DNA from: Dryomyza anilis
Lineage: Eukaryota; Arthropoda; Insecta; Diptera; Dryomyzidae
NCBI GenBank assembly: GCA_951804985.1
Contig: OX638133.1
Span: 49,816,670-49,880,669 of the forward strand
Length of the DNA: 64,000 nt
Direction: 5' to 3'
Shown here piece by piece: positions 21,114 to 31,322 of this stretch; the first letter of the stretch is position 1; every line of letters begins with the position of its first letter. The notes beneath the pieces are model-generated. The model saw only the letters and a program-made list of their open reading frames with translations, searched no databases and was not told where the DNA came from. The translations under genes and the position numbers were made by a program.

Positions 21114-22460
21114 TTATTTTGATAAAAGGTACTGCATAAGTTGGTTCTGGTTTCTTACGAGTTCTTGCAGTATACCCTGCATTGATGTCATAAACTGGGT
21201 CATGCATTGCGTCAGAGTGAAAATCATATTTTCTAGATTTTGCGGTTTGTGGATTTGCATCTTGTTGTGCAGCGGGTGGCGATGGTGCCGGTTTCAGGAC
21301 GTCTGCGTAGGACATATTATTGTTTTTTTGGAGCGAAGTTGTTGCAGCGGGAAGGAAAGAGCTACTTCCGACTTTTTTTTTGGATAGGGTGCATGTTAGT
21401 TTTTAATGTGAAGAAGACTGGGCAACCTCTATAATTTGCTGTATGGTTTACCCCACAGTTACTGCATGTTTTTACGCTCGCGTCATTCTTATTGGCTGTA
21501 CAATTAGCAGAAGGGTGTAGAATCACCACAGATTACGCATACGCTGCGCAAGGTGCAATAAGTTTTTGTATGTCCATACTCCTGACAGTTGGCACACTGT
21601 ACGGGACCTTTGCGTTTATGGGCTCTTCAACCGTGATTCTACGATGGAGAAGGAAACGTAGATTGTAGATGGGATGGCTTTTACCATTTTTTAAACGGTT
21701 GAAGTCTGGTTCCAACTCGATCTGGAACAGCGGTTGCGCGATTTTAGTTTTATTTATTATATTAAAAACTGATTTTGCGTGAAAACCTTCTTCGATTAAA
21801 GCTTCTTTGATTTCATTGGGCTAAACATCAGCCTCAATTCCCTTTACAACTACGACCAAACCTTTCCTGCTTTTTAGTTGGTAAGTATAACAGTTCTTTT
21901 TACATTTATCGAGATGTTCGACAACTGTTCTATAATTTTTTTCTTCATAAATTTAAATTTTGGTTTCTGTTATATTACCTTGCTGCCAATTAGTTGTGTT
22001 AGTTGGCGCACTAAGGTGTTAGAACTGCCTTCGCGCAAGTATATCGGTGGAGGTTTACTGGTGGGTTCTACCGTTTCACGCTCGTTATCGTTGCTCAATA
22101 ATGCAAATCGATTTCTTGTGCATATTTTTGAAATTTTTGCATTATTTTTGGGGGCTGCGTTTGCGTTTGATTATTGTAAGATATCGGTCGATGCCAGTTT
22201 GTTTCATTGCAATTGGTGATTTTTTATTACTCATAACATTTTCCGACTGGGTTGGTACTTTAGATGATGACTTTCTTTCTGCTGGGTATGAAGTTCTGCT
22301 ACGAGAGCGGCAGAGTTAGTAGCTTTGGTTGCATTTGAAGTGCGATGCATTTGAGAGTGCGCATGCGCAGGGAGATTAGCTAGATCAGAGGCTTTGGTTG
22401 ACAGCGTGTTGCTCTCAGAGAGCCTTTGGCGCGGTGGAGATGAACGTCCGACACTCATGT
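21100..22460 (-). pseudogene. Jockey LINE ORF1 (Gag-like) with three CCHC knuckles, frameshifted
   Basis: The start is an ATG at 22458 (MSVGRSSPP). Decayed frames then show a PPIY..E region, the pre-C2HC domain (YQLKSRKGLVVVVKGIE; later NGKSHPIYNLRFLLHRRITVEEP) and three zinc knuckles between about 21620 and 21440: CANCQEYGHTKTYC, CVICGDSTPSANC and CSNCGVNHTANYRGC. The tail ends in 21315-21100 (MSYADVLKP to INEYD) just before ORF2. This order is typical of Jockey ORF1, an RNA-binding protein. Confidence 0.8.
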
Positions 22461-22599
22461 CAGATCATTAAATGATGCACAATACAATTTTATTGAAATT
22501 GTATTTTGATTTAACGCTTAAAAATAATATTATTGCCACTCGTAGACTATGCTATGCGACGCACTGGATACTCGCACTTGATTTTTTATATATTAGATC

Positions 22600-23560
22600 T
22601 TTTTATACTGTATTTTAGTTTGCTATTACAAATTAAATTTAGAGCTTTAAGAAAACACATCCGAACTCACAAGAGAAAGAGAGCGAACGATTATTAACTA
22701 TATTACACATACGGTTAAAAGGTGATGATACAACATAAGTTGTTCTACTATATGGAAGATAGTATAATGTATCACAATTACAACTACTTCTACGATTTTG
22801 GATAAAGGTAATATATCGTCAAAGCTCTGGTGAATCCAATTTACCAGTAATGAGTTGATGTATATAAATTACATCGGCATTTTTTCTGCAATCTTTAAGT
22901 GATTTCAAATTTAATAGCTTCAGCCGATCCTCGTATGGTGGAAGATTGTAATTTTCAACCCAATGTAAACCATTAAAAGCGAATCGTACAAATTTTTATT
23001 GTATACGTTTGATACGATCAGTGTAGTGTGTACTTTATAAAAAGGAGACCATGCTTGACTTGCATATACTAGATGACAACGTACTAGAGTATTATATAGA
23101 GTTAATATTGCCAAGGGACTATTAAATTCTTTAGCCCAGCGCTTGATAAAACCAAGCAATGAAGAGGCTTTTTTACATATATGTTCAATATGAAGTTTGA
23201 ACGATAAAGTGGGATCAACAAACAGACCTAGATCCTTTACTATATGTACTCGACTAACATTTTCCTCTTTTAACATATAGTTATACTCTATATTGTTTCT
23301 CTTTCGAGAAAATATCATAGACTGACACTTATCTGGATTAAGTACCAAATGGTTCTTAAAACACCAATTCTCAATAAAATTAACAATATTTTTAATTTGA
23401 ACAAAATGAAATTGTGAGGAAGTTTGTCAAAAGCTTTACTGAAGTCAGTATATATGCAATTAACTTGTTTTTCTGACTCGATTTTGCCAGTTGTGAATGA
23501 GGTGAAATCCAGTAGGTTGTATACCGTGGATCTCCTGGTATCAATCCATGCTGACATGTT
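22600..23560 (-). pseudogene. Decayed LINE (CR1/Jockey-like group): C-terminal RT half
   Basis: Minus-strand pieces give QHG.IPG followed by TVYNLLDFTSF, then CIYTDFSKAFDKLPH (catalytic Asp), LNPDKCQSMIFSRKRN, VKDLGLFVDPTLSFKLHI, CKKASSLLGFIKRW and, down to about 22643, LPPYEDRLKLLNLKSLKDC and an FLKL end. A YADD-type box is not visible; roughly the piece between motifs A and the DKC block is lost. This half continues the part at 26600-28690, separated by the RTE insertion. Confidence 0.75.
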
Positions 23561-23569
23561 GTAATTATA

Positions 23570-26500
23570 TGTTTAGAATGAAAACAAAAAAGAAGCCTCG
23601 GATAACGACCGATTACAACGATGACGACCCACGCAAACGTTTTAAGGACCATGATTTACGGATATGCACCTGGAATGTCCGGACCCTTTATAGGGAAGGT
23701 GCCTCTATCCAGCTGGCAGATGTCCTCGAAAAATATAAGGCTGACATCACCGCTATCCAGGAGATGCGATGGACGGGACAGGGCTGTTCGAAACAAGCGT
23801 CCTGTGATATCTACTACAGCTGCCATGCGGAGAGACACGAATTTGGATGTGGATTTGTGGTCGGCAAGAGACTCCGCCACCTTGTCTCTAGGTTCACGCC
23901 CGTGGACGAAAGGCTGGCAACAATCCGCATCAAGGCTAAATATTTCCATATCAGCCTAATTTGTGCACACGCTCCGACGAACGAGAAAGATGACGAGACA
24001 AAAGAGCGCTTCTACGAGCGCCTAGACAACGCATACGAGCGCTGCCCCCGCCACGATATCAAAATCGTGCTAGGCGATTTTAACGCCAAGGTGGGCAGAG
24101 AAGCCATCTATTGTCCCACAATCGGAAAATTTAGCCTCCATGCCAACACTTCCGATAACGGAACGAGACTAATCGACTTCGCCGCAGCACGAAACATGGT
24201 AGTTAGTAGCACTAGATTCGAACATTTCGATATCCACAAGGCCACATGGTTGTCGCCCGATCAAAAAACTCGAAATCAAATTGATCACGTTGTGATTGAC
24301 GGAAGGCACTCTTCAAGCGTGATGGACGTACGCACTATCCGAGGTGCCAATATGGACTCGGATCATTACCTTGTAGCAGCCAAGGTCCGCACACGCTTAA
24401 GCGCTGCGAAGAACGTACGGAACCAAACGCAGAGAAAGCTAGACGTCGGAAAGCTGCAATCACAACAGACAACGCAAGCCTTTTCCACTCGACTCTCACA
24501 CCTGCTTAGACAAAGCACTCCTCCTCTCGATGATATAAGCGCGCAGTGGAATCATATCTCCTGCTCTATGCGTACGGCTGCCGAAGAGGTGCTTGGATTC
24601 CAACGCCCCCTGAGGAATCAGTGGTATGACCAAGAGTGTCGCGCGGCCACTGCAGAGAAAGACGCTGCGTACAAATCCACCCTGCAGTCAGTAGCTACGC
24701 GAGCTGCGAAGGAGCGATACAAAGAGAAGAGGAGGGAAGAGAGACGTCTTTTCAGGCGAAAAAAAAGCGAGGCAGAAAGACGTGAGTGTGAGGAGATTGA
24801 GATGCATGGGGACAGGAATGAGGCTCGAAAATTCTTCGAGAAAATAAGACGCCTAGCCGGAGGTTCGAAATCCGGAGCCTCTTCCTGTAAAGATGAGAAC
24901 GGAAATCTAGTGACAGATATCCAGAGCACACTGAAAATATGGAGGGATCACTTCTCTAAACTGCTGACCGGTGATGATGACCTCAATTCCACCGATAGAG
25001 AAGCAAACCCGGCAACCCCAGTACTTGATGACGACGTTGAGATTCCGCCACCCGACCATGACGAGGTCAGAACAGCCATTGCTCGGCTGAAAAACAACAA
25101 AGCCGCAGGTGCTGATGGCCTGCCTGCTGAATTGTTTAAGACCGGAGGCGAAGAGCTAATAGAGAGCATGCACGAGCTCGTAAGCAGAATATGGTCGGAT
25201 GAAAGCATGCCAAGTGACTGGAACCTCAGTGTACTCTGCCCAATCCTTAAGAAAGGGGATCCCACTATCTGCGCCAACTACCGTGGGATCAGCCTACTCA
25301 ATATCGCATACAAGGTTCTATCGAGCGTATTATGTGAAAGACTGAAGCCCATCGTCAACAGACTGATTGGACCTTATCAGTGCGGCTTCAGACCTGGAAA
25401 GTCCACCATAGACCAGATTTTCACATTGCGCCTAATCCAGGAAAAGACCCTAGAAAAACAGATCGACACCTACCACCTATTAGTCGACTATAAAGCCGCC
25501 TTCGACACTCCGATAAGGGAACGATTATACGCCGCAATGTCTGAGTTCGGTATACCTGCGAAACTTATAAGACTTTGCAGGATGACCCTGAGCAACACAC
25601 GTTGCTCAGTGAGAATAGGAAAAGACCTCTCCGAGCCATTTCATACCGAACGAGGTTTCAGACAGGGTGACTCCCTATCGTGCGACTTTTTTAACTTATT
25701 GATGGAGAAAATAGTTCGAGCTGCCGAACTCCGTCAAAGCGGCACTATCCTCAACAAAAGTGTCATGCTGCTCGCATATGCCGACGATATTGATATCATT
25801 GGCAGGAGCACACGAGCAGTCAGCGCAGCATTCTCCAGATTGGAGAAAGAGTCGCGTCGAATGGGTCTAGCGGTGAACGAGGACAAGACGAAGTTCCTTG
25901 TGTCAACAAGCAAAAAAGAGTCCGTGCGTCTTGGACAAAAAGCTGATTTTGACACCCACAAGTTCGACATTGTGAAGGACTTCGTCTATCTGGGATCCAG
26001 CGTAAACAGCAACAACGACGTCAGCCTGGAGATCAAACGGAGAATAACTCTTGCCAACAGGTGCTACTTTGGGCTCAGTAGGCAATTGAGAAGCAGAGCC
26101 CTCTCTCGCCGGACAAAAATAACGCTCTACAAGTCACTCATCATGCCCGTCCTACTTTATGGTGCAGAAACATGGACGCTGGCCACCACCGATGAGAGAG
26201 TACTGGGAGCGTTCGAGAGAAAGATTCTCCGTAAAATCTTTGGCCCTATCTGCTTTGCTAACGAGTATCGAATCAGGATGAACCACGAGCTATATGAGTT
26301 ATTCGACGACATTGACATAGTCAAGCGCATCAAGATCCAGCGGCTTCGCTGGCTAGGTCATGTCGAACGAATGGATGAAAACACTCCAGCCAAGAAGGTG
26401 CTTGAATCGAAACTCGAAGGTGGACAGCGTAGAAGAGGGCGTCCAAATCTGCGTTGGAAAGACCAAGTTGAGGACAACCTGGCAACGCTTGGTATTTCTA

Positions 26501-26600
26501 ACTGGCGTCAGCGCGCGCAAAGCAGATCCGACTGGCGCGGCTTCATCTCAGCGGCCAAAACCGACCCACGGTTGTAAGGGCCATTTAAGTAAGTAAGTAT
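23570..26600 (+). mobile_element. RTE-clade LINE, nearly complete, nested in an older LINE
   Basis: The element consists of a single long ORF and a very short 3' end finishing in TAAGTAAGTAAGTA (26586-26599), the simple-repeat tail typical of RTE elements. It runs against the decayed LINE whose minus-strand coding stops on both sides of it (about 23560 and 26600). The left boundary is uncertain by some tens of bases, and I could not define a target site duplication. About 10 codons of the host LINE appear lost at the junction. Confidence 0.85.
23581..26577 (+). CDS. RTE LINE polyprotein: endonuclease plus reverse transcriptase, intact frame
   Basis: The open frame extends from 23548, but the first 11 codons lie in the older LINE, so Met at 23581 is the better start (998 residues). 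The AP-like endonuclease shows ICTWNVRTLY, IQEMRWTG, VLGDFNAKVG, NQIDHVVID and MDSDHYLV. The RT has AGADGLPAELFKTG, NYRGISLLNIAYK, CGFRPGKSTIDQI, LLVDYKAAFD, GFRQGDSLSCDFFN and AYADDIDIIG (about residue 733). A C-terminal domain with LLYGAETWTL and IQRLRWLGHVERM follows. No stop or frameshift is seen and all key acidic residues are present. Proteins of this type are often misannotated as craniofacial development protein 2. It could have been active recently. Confidence 0.9.
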   Translation, partial: KTKKKPRITTDYNDDDPRKRFKDHDLRICTWNVRTLYREGASIQLADVLEKYKADITAIQEMRWTGQGCSKQASCDIYYSCHAERHEFGCGFVVGKRLRHLVSRFTPVDERLATIRIKAKYFHISLICAHAPTNEKDDETKERFYERLDNAYERCPRHDIKIVLGDFNAKVGREAIYCPTIGKFSLHANTSDNGTRLIDFAAARNMVVSSTRFEHFDIHKATWLSPDQKTRNQIDHVVIDGRHSSSVMDVRTIRGANMDSDHYLVAAKVRTRLSAAKNVRNQTQRKLDVGKLQSQQTTQAFSTRLSHLLRQSTPPLDDISAQWNHISCSMRTAAEEVLGFQRPLRNQWYDQECRAATAEKDAAYKSTLQSVATRAAKERYKEKRREERRLFRRKKSEAERRECEEIEMHGDRNEARKFFEKIRRLAGGSKSGASSCKDENGNLVTDIQSTLKIWRDHFSKLLTGDDDLNSTDREANPATPVLDDDVEIPPPDHDEVRTAIARLKNNKAAGADGLPAELFKTGGEELIESMHELVSRIWSDESMPSDWNLSVLCPILKKGDPTICANYRGISLLNIAYKVLSSVLCERLKPIVNRLIGPYQCGFRPGKSTIDQIFTLRLIQEKTLEKQIDTYHLLVDYKAAFDTPIRERLYAAMSEFGIPAKLIRLCRMTLSNTRCSVRIGKDLSEPFHTERGFRQGDSLSCDFFNLLMEKIVRAAELRQSGTILNKSVMLLAYADDIDIIGRSTRAVSAAFSRLEKESRRMGLAVNEDKTKFLVSTSKKESVRLGQKADFDTHKFDIVKDFVYLGSSVNSNNDVSLEIKRRITLANRCYFGLSRQLRSRALSRRTKITLYKSLIMPVLLYGAETWTLATTDERVLGAFERKILRKIFGPICFANEYRIRMNHELYELFDDIDIVKRIKIQRLRWLGHVERMDENTPAKKVLESKLEGGQRRRGRPNLRWKDQVEDNLATLGISNWRQRAQSRSDWRGFISAAKTDPRL

Positions 26601-27900
26601 ACACAATGCGTATAAACAATTTCGGGATAGATGAGAGTTTGGCAATTGGTCTATAATTGGTAACATCGTTTTTGCACCCTTTTTTAAAAATAGGACCTTT
26701 AAATGAGTTTTTCCAAAATTTTGGAAAATTACCTTCATTAATTGATTTATTAAATATGATACAAAGAGAGGCATAGATAACGATGCACATAAGTTCTTTA
26801 ATACTGTAGCAGGAATACCGTCTGGCCCAGAGCTATAATCATCATCAATTGACGAAATGTATTGCATGACTAGTTCCGGTGAAAAGGACATAGAAATTAG
26901 TGAAGTTTTGGGTGCTGAGTGCATATATTGAAAATAGTTATTATCAATAATGAACGGATTCCTACTAAGCAATTGTTTAAAAAGGCTAGTAAATAAGCCA
27001 CATATAATATCAGGGTCACTAGTGAACTCCTCGTTATTTTTAAATGATGCTGTAAAACCATCACTTTTCTTTTTAGTATTAATAAAACCCCAAAACTTCT
27101 TAGGGTCTGATGATATTTTAAGTTTCATTTTTTCAACATAATCAGAATAAAGTGACTTACTTTTAAATTCCAGAAACAGGATAGTGTATGTTTCTAGATC
27201 AATACCGATAGTGCAATACAATAAAAAAGTTCAAAGTAAAAGAAATTTATGAAATAATCGAGTTGATTATTGTCAATACAGTTATATAAAAAATCATGTT
27301 TTCCAAATAACAATTCATTCATTTTATGCTTTCGCAAAATTAAATTCATATACTATCAGATTGGTAATAAATTGTTAAAGGAGGATGAACATTATCAATG
27401 CATGTTAGAGCATGAATAGACTGTTTAACTACCGAATTATTACTGTCAGTAGTAAAAACCAGGTCAAGTTGTCTTTCTAGACAGCTAGTAATACAACTTA
27501 CTTGTTGTAAGTCAGATGAGATAGTATCAACAAAAATTTGTTCTTGTCGGGTTTTAAAGTTAGATGCAGAGTAATATGTATCATCGTCAGATCTCTGGCA
27601 TTTTAAATCATGTCGATTAAAATCTCCTATCATTAAAATATCGTAGGACTATTAAGTAATTCTAGTACAAAATCAACTGACTTCGATAAAGTCTCAAAGG
27701 CTTCCAAAATATACACACATGAATTGTGTAACACAAGCTTAACACAAATAAGTTCTAATGTAGAAGCTACTGGTATTTTTACTAGGGAACTTATAAAAGT
27801 GTTTTTGACTGCAATTAAAACACCACCACCGACTGGAGAGTTTTCACACTCAAACCGATCTCTTTTAAAGACAAATAATAAAATCAAATAATTCAATACT
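26600..27900 (-). pseudogene. Decayed LINE: endonuclease and N-terminal RT half
   Basis: Minus-strand frames give, in order, FECENSPVGGGVLIAVKNTF and LELICVKLVLHNSCVYI (27896-27633), MIGDFNRHDLKCQ and RQLDLVFTTDSNNSVVKQSI (27633-27346), then the linker and RT start (27221-26590): LKISSDPKKFWGFINTKKKS, SSGPDGIPATVLKNLC, FPKFWKNSFKGPIFKKG, NYRPIAKLSSIPKLF. Coding stops at the RTE insertion and resumes at 23560. Several frameshifts separate the pieces. Confidence 0.8.
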
Positions 27901-28690
27901 TAAATAGATATTATTTTACCAAGTCTCAGTTAATGCAATAAAATCAATTGAGTAGCTAAAAATATAACTCGAGTCTTTGAGCGCAAACCCCTTACGTTTT
28001 GATAGTAAAGGGTGATTCGCTCTAGTTTTTTTGGTGTACAGGTTTTTCTGGTTTGAATTTTTTTTGTTTGAATTCCGAAACAAAAATGTTGTCTGCCCAA
28101 TGATTTGAGCGAATAACATCCGCAGCATATTCCGTAGCGATTGATAAAGTGAATGATGCATAAGATGGCCTGTTACCAATTTTCTTACATGGTATGTAGA
28201 TGTCAACAGGTACTAGATTATTTGTTTTTAGAAAGCCAACTATATTGTCAGTAATCGTGTCAGGCATTAATCTAGAAATAAACATTCTTTTTAATTTAGG
28301 TATTGCCTTCAATCCAGAATTTTCATTATTATTATTGATCATATATTGGCCATTTTTGGGCAGGCTTACTGCACTTAGTAAAGGCGCTGCATTATGAGTT
28401 TGAGGGGGAGGAGTAGTAGACGTTTTTTTTTGTGAAATGCTCTTTGCACGAGGAGGGTTTAATGAGTTATTACTATTAACTCGTTTGCGCTTTTTCGTAA
28501 CTTGTTTGGGTGGAGGAACAATATCAGATGAGACAGAATCGTCGATAATTGCAGTATGATTATCAATACAATCCGCCATATGCTCAGTATCACTTGCATG
28601 TTCCAATGAATTTAAAATTTCTGTATGATTAATATTTACATTATTTAGTCTATCTCCAAAGTTTTTAATTTTAACAAAAAAAAAAAACTG
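27901..28690 (-). pseudogene. Decayed LINE: ORF1 (Gag-like)
   Basis: Frame 28606-28022 holds a basic Ser/Pro-rich part (KKRKRVNSNNSLNPPRAK) and a conserved block KRMFISRLMPDTITDNIVGF, SYASFTLSIATEYAADVI and RSNHWADNIFVSEF, typical of the nucleic-acid binding part of insect CR1/Jockey-group ORF1 proteins. Coding extends upstream to about 28680 (NFGDRLNNVNINHTEILNSL) and is cut there, next to LTR element C. The end (28206-27916) leads into the endonuclease with a SIDFIALTETW motif. Confidence 0.7.
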
Positions 28691-28762
28691 ATGGAGAGAG
28701 AGGTCTGCAAGTAGGACAATACCATTGCAAACCTGAGTGCACTGAACTTAAAAAGTTTTGAT
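28691..28762 (+). other. Junction between the LINE and Ty3/gypsy element C
   Basis: Element C should have a 5' LTR and PBS here, but coding begins about 70 bp after LINE sequence ends at an A-run (28678-28689). The 5' end of element C is therefore missing. Confidence 0.6.
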
Positions 28763-30433
28763 ATGAGCCAGTTGCTCGGAGCAATACAACAACAGCTTCA
28801 AAAAAATTCCAACAAATTAGATCAAAAATTTCTAGAAAATTCAAAACAATTTCAAGAAAATGTCAACAAAATGGAACATAAACTTGTAGAAAATTCCAAC
28901 AAAATGGAACAGAAACTTGTAGAAAATTCCAACAAAATGGAACAGAAACTTCTAGAAAATTCAAAACAGCTCCAAGAAAATTCGACCAGAATGGAACAGA
29001 AACTTCAAGAAAATTCAAATCAGCTCAAATTAGACATGAAGCACGAACTTGTAGAAAATGCTAACAAAATAGAACAGAAACTTCAGAAAAATTCTGAACA
29101 GATTAAAAAACATTCTAAGCAGCTTCTGGAAGTTTCTAATACACTACATGGCAAAGTAAATGAACTTGAAGCGCATATAAATGATGTTGATGATAAAATT
29201 CAAAGATTGGAAAATGGTATAGACAAAGAAATCCAGGAAATAAAAAAAGATTTGCACGTGTTGCAGATAAATGGACCTACACAGCATGTTGTTAGTGGTA
29301 CGAGGCTAAAATCGCCGATTTACGATGGATCCACAGCGTTCAACATTTTCAAGCTGCAATTTGAGACCACGGCTGTAAGTAATCGATGGAATAATGAGGA
29401 CAGCGTAGCCGCACTTATCGTGGCGCTAAAAGGAGGCGCAGCCGAAGTATTGCAGACTGTTCCAGAAAGTGATCGAAACAGTTATTTAGCGGTTATGTCT
29501 GCACTGCAACGAAAATACGGCAGTGATCACATGAAGCAAATCTACAGAATGGAACTAAAGTGCCGAATGCAAAGAAATGGTGAAATCTTGCAGGCGTATG
29601 CAGCGGACGTCGAGAGGCTTGCGCATTTGTCGTATGCAGATTCAACGAGTGATTTCATAGAAAAGTGCAAGATCGAAGCCTTCGTTGACGGCATACGTGA
29701 TCCGGAAACAAGACGTGTCACAATGACCATGCCGAAGGTGACATTTATGGAAACGGTCACCACAGCGCTTACGCAGGAGATAGCGTCTACATTGTGCCGA
29801 CCAGCGATGGAGAAACGTCTACTAGATGAGGAGAGAGAAAATTTATGTCAAGGAATAAGAAGAGCTTCGAAAGCCAGCGTTAAATCAGGACATTATGCTG
29901 CCAACAGAAACATCCAATTGAAAGGTAATTGCTACAACTGTGGAAAATATGGGCATATGGCACGCAACTGTCGTGATAGACGTAAATGTGTAAATCTGCA
30001 ACCACCTAAAGGATACCGACCAGAAAAGAGACCTGTGGATGGCCAAAATAACGCCAGGGAACATCATGGCATTCGGGCAATGTGTCGGCACGAGTGTGTA
30101 AAATGGAATCCAGAGAATGCTCGACGGAAGAAGACGAACATAATTCACATTCGTTCGTTAAATGTCATGGCAGATGATCAATGGATTCTAAAGCAAATAC
30201 GAAATGATCAAAATAAGGACCCCGACATCGCAAAAATTAGGACGTTCAAGGAACAACATAGAAAGCCATTATGGAAAGAGTTAGCATCTAACAGTACAAT
30301 AAGCAGGGCTTATTGGGCGCAGTGGCAAAGCCTGAAGCTACAAAATGGTTGTTTGTACCGTGTGTGGGAAAGTGAAAATGCCAGATCTGCACGAAATTTG
30401 ATTGTTGTTCCCAAGTCAAAAATAAAACCATAG
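28763..30433 (+). CDS. Gag-integrase in-frame fusion ORF of Ty3/gypsy element C
   Basis: A single open frame of 556 residues. Residues 1-160 are a long coiled coil built of 11-residue repeats (KLVENSNKMEQ and variants). About 190-350 is a Ty3-type capsid region (SPIYDGSTAFNIFKLQFE, LIVALKGGAAEVLQTVPESD, FVDGIRDPETRR). Residues 391-404 form a CCHC knuckle CYNCGKYGHMARNC. From about 430 on the sequence matches the region before the integrase zinc domain (DPDIAKIRTFKEQHRKP, AYWAQWQSLKLQNGCLYRVW), so protease, RT and RNase H were removed without breaking the frame. The zinc domain itself continues in another frame after the stop. It could be a simple deletion derivative or a retained Gag-like protein. 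Confidence 0.8.
   Translation: MSQLLGAIQQQLQKNSNKLDQKFLENSKQFQENVNKMEHKLVENSNKMEQKLVENSNKMEQKLLENSKQLQENSTRMEQKLQENSNQLKLDMKHELVENANKIEQKLQKNSEQIKKHSKQLLEVSNTLHGKVNELEAHINDVDDKIQRLENGIDKEIQEIKKDLHVLQINGPTQHVVSGTRLKSPIYDGSTAFNIFKLQFETTAVSNRWNNEDSVAALIVALKGGAAEVLQTVPESDRNSYLAVMSALQRKYGSDHMKQIYRMELKCRMQRNGEILQAYAADVERLAHLSYADSTSDFIEKCKIEAFVDGIRDPETRRVTMTMPKVTFMETVTTALTQEIASTLCRPAMEKRLLDEERENLCQGIRRASKASVKSGHYAANRNIQLKGNCYNCGKYGHMARNCRDRRKCVNLQPPKGYRPEKRPVDGQNNAREHHGIRAMCRHECVKWNPENARRKKTNIIHIRSLNVMADDQWILKQIRNDQNKDPDIAKIRTFKEQHRKPLWKELASNSTISRAYWAQWQSLKLQNGCLYRVWESENARSARNLIVVPKSKIKP
28866..29100 (+). repeat. 33-bp coding repeats (11-residue coiled-coil units)
   Basis: Units such as AACTTGTAGAAAATTCCAAC plus AAAATGGAACAGA recur with near identity from about 28866 to 28975 and diverged to about 29100. 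They encode KLVENSNKMEQ-type hendecads. The near identity of adjacent units points to recent unit duplication. Confidence 0.85.
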
Positions 30434-31032
30434 TACTGAAATGCCATTATGGAACCAATGGATGTCACTTGAGCATTAATAAAACGATTGAAGAAGTCAG
30501 GAAGCATTTCTATTGGGTCGGATATCAGAAGTCAGCCGCCTACTGGATTCACAGATGTAAGCAATGTGTATCCGCAAAAAGAACAGCCGTCAGGAGTTGC
30601 GGTAAGACGAATCAATAGAACATAGGAGGACATTGCGAACGTACTGCCATGGATGTGATAAAACCGATTCCAAAAAGTGTTTTAGGCAAGAAGAAAAGTG
30701 AAGACCGAGACGAGTTGCATCAGTCTTTAAGGCAGAGTATACAAATTGCAAGTGATAAGATGAAGTCCATATACGACTTGAGAGAAAACTCTGAGGAATT
30801 TAAGGGAGGAGACCTAGTTATGCTTTGTAGCCCGCCACGAGTGAAATTGACAAATCCAAAACTACAAACACACCGGGAAGGACCATACAGGATAATTAAA
30901 AGGATAAATGACATTGTGTATCGGATTCAGAATACTACAGGCGTCAGACGAAAAATGAAAGTAGTACATTTAGAAAGGTTGGTGCTGTATATAGAGAGAG
31001 GATTAACATCTGTTCGGGACGAACAGATTTAG
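30434..31032 (+). pseudogene. Element C: integrase zinc domain and C-terminal domain, core deleted
   Basis: From about 30436 a shifted frame encodes the H-H-C-C zinc domain: CHYGTNGCHLSINKTIEEV, KHFYWVGYQ and HRCKQCVSAKRT. After a stop near 30620, frame 30649-31032 encodes the integrase C-terminal region (KMKSIYDLRENSEEFKGGDL, TNPKLQTHREGPYRII, GVRRKMKVVHLERLV). The catalytic core with its D,D-35-E residues is absent between them, a deletion of about 200 codons. The frame ends just before the polypurine tract. Confidence 0.8.
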
Positions 31033-31043
31033 GTGGAGGGCAG
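31031..31043 (+). other. Polypurine tract of element C
   Basis: AGGTGGAGGGCAG immediately precedes the LTR start TGTTACG, the expected place and composition for plus-strand DNA priming. Confidence 0.7.
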
Positions 31044-31097
31044 TGTTACGAAAAGAGGTAATTTTCCCCACTGTGCAAGCATTCAACAATAATAAAT

Positions 31098-31202
31098 GAG
31101 ACGCAAGACAATTCAGCGCACTAAGCAATGTGTTAGAAAGAGACGGAAGATCATTCAGCGTACTGGGCAATGTGCGAGAAAGAGATGGAAGATCAGCGCA
31201 TT
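31098..31202 (+). repeat. 42-bp tandem repeat in the U3 part of LTR C
   Basis: Units start at 31098, 31140 and 31182 with GAGACGSAAGA or GAGATGGAAGA, carrying a TCAGCGYACT..GCAATGTG core; the third is partial. The array lies about 110-220 bp upstream of the TATA box, so it could act as an enhancer-like block (inference). Confidence 0.75.
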
Positions 31203-31314
31203 AAAACACATGAGTGTGAATCAGATGCCAATAGCATGCGTCATTCACGAAACGAGTAGAAGGTTCTCGAAACAAGTCGAAGCTTGTCGAAACGTGTCGA
31301 ACTGATGCCTGCAG

Positions 31315-31322
31315 TATATAAG
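31315..31322 (+). promoter_or_regulatory. TATA box of LTR C
   Basis: TATATAAG within GCAGTATATAAGGCCGCGC, followed about 30 bp later by a plausible initiator region (GGACTTCAGTAGT). Four GTCGAA words (31275-31300) lie just upstream. Confidence 0.6.

Noticed and set aside
24618..25277. Minus-strand frames of about 105 codons within the RTE ORF
   Set aside because: They are shadows of the RTE polyprotein on the opposite strand.
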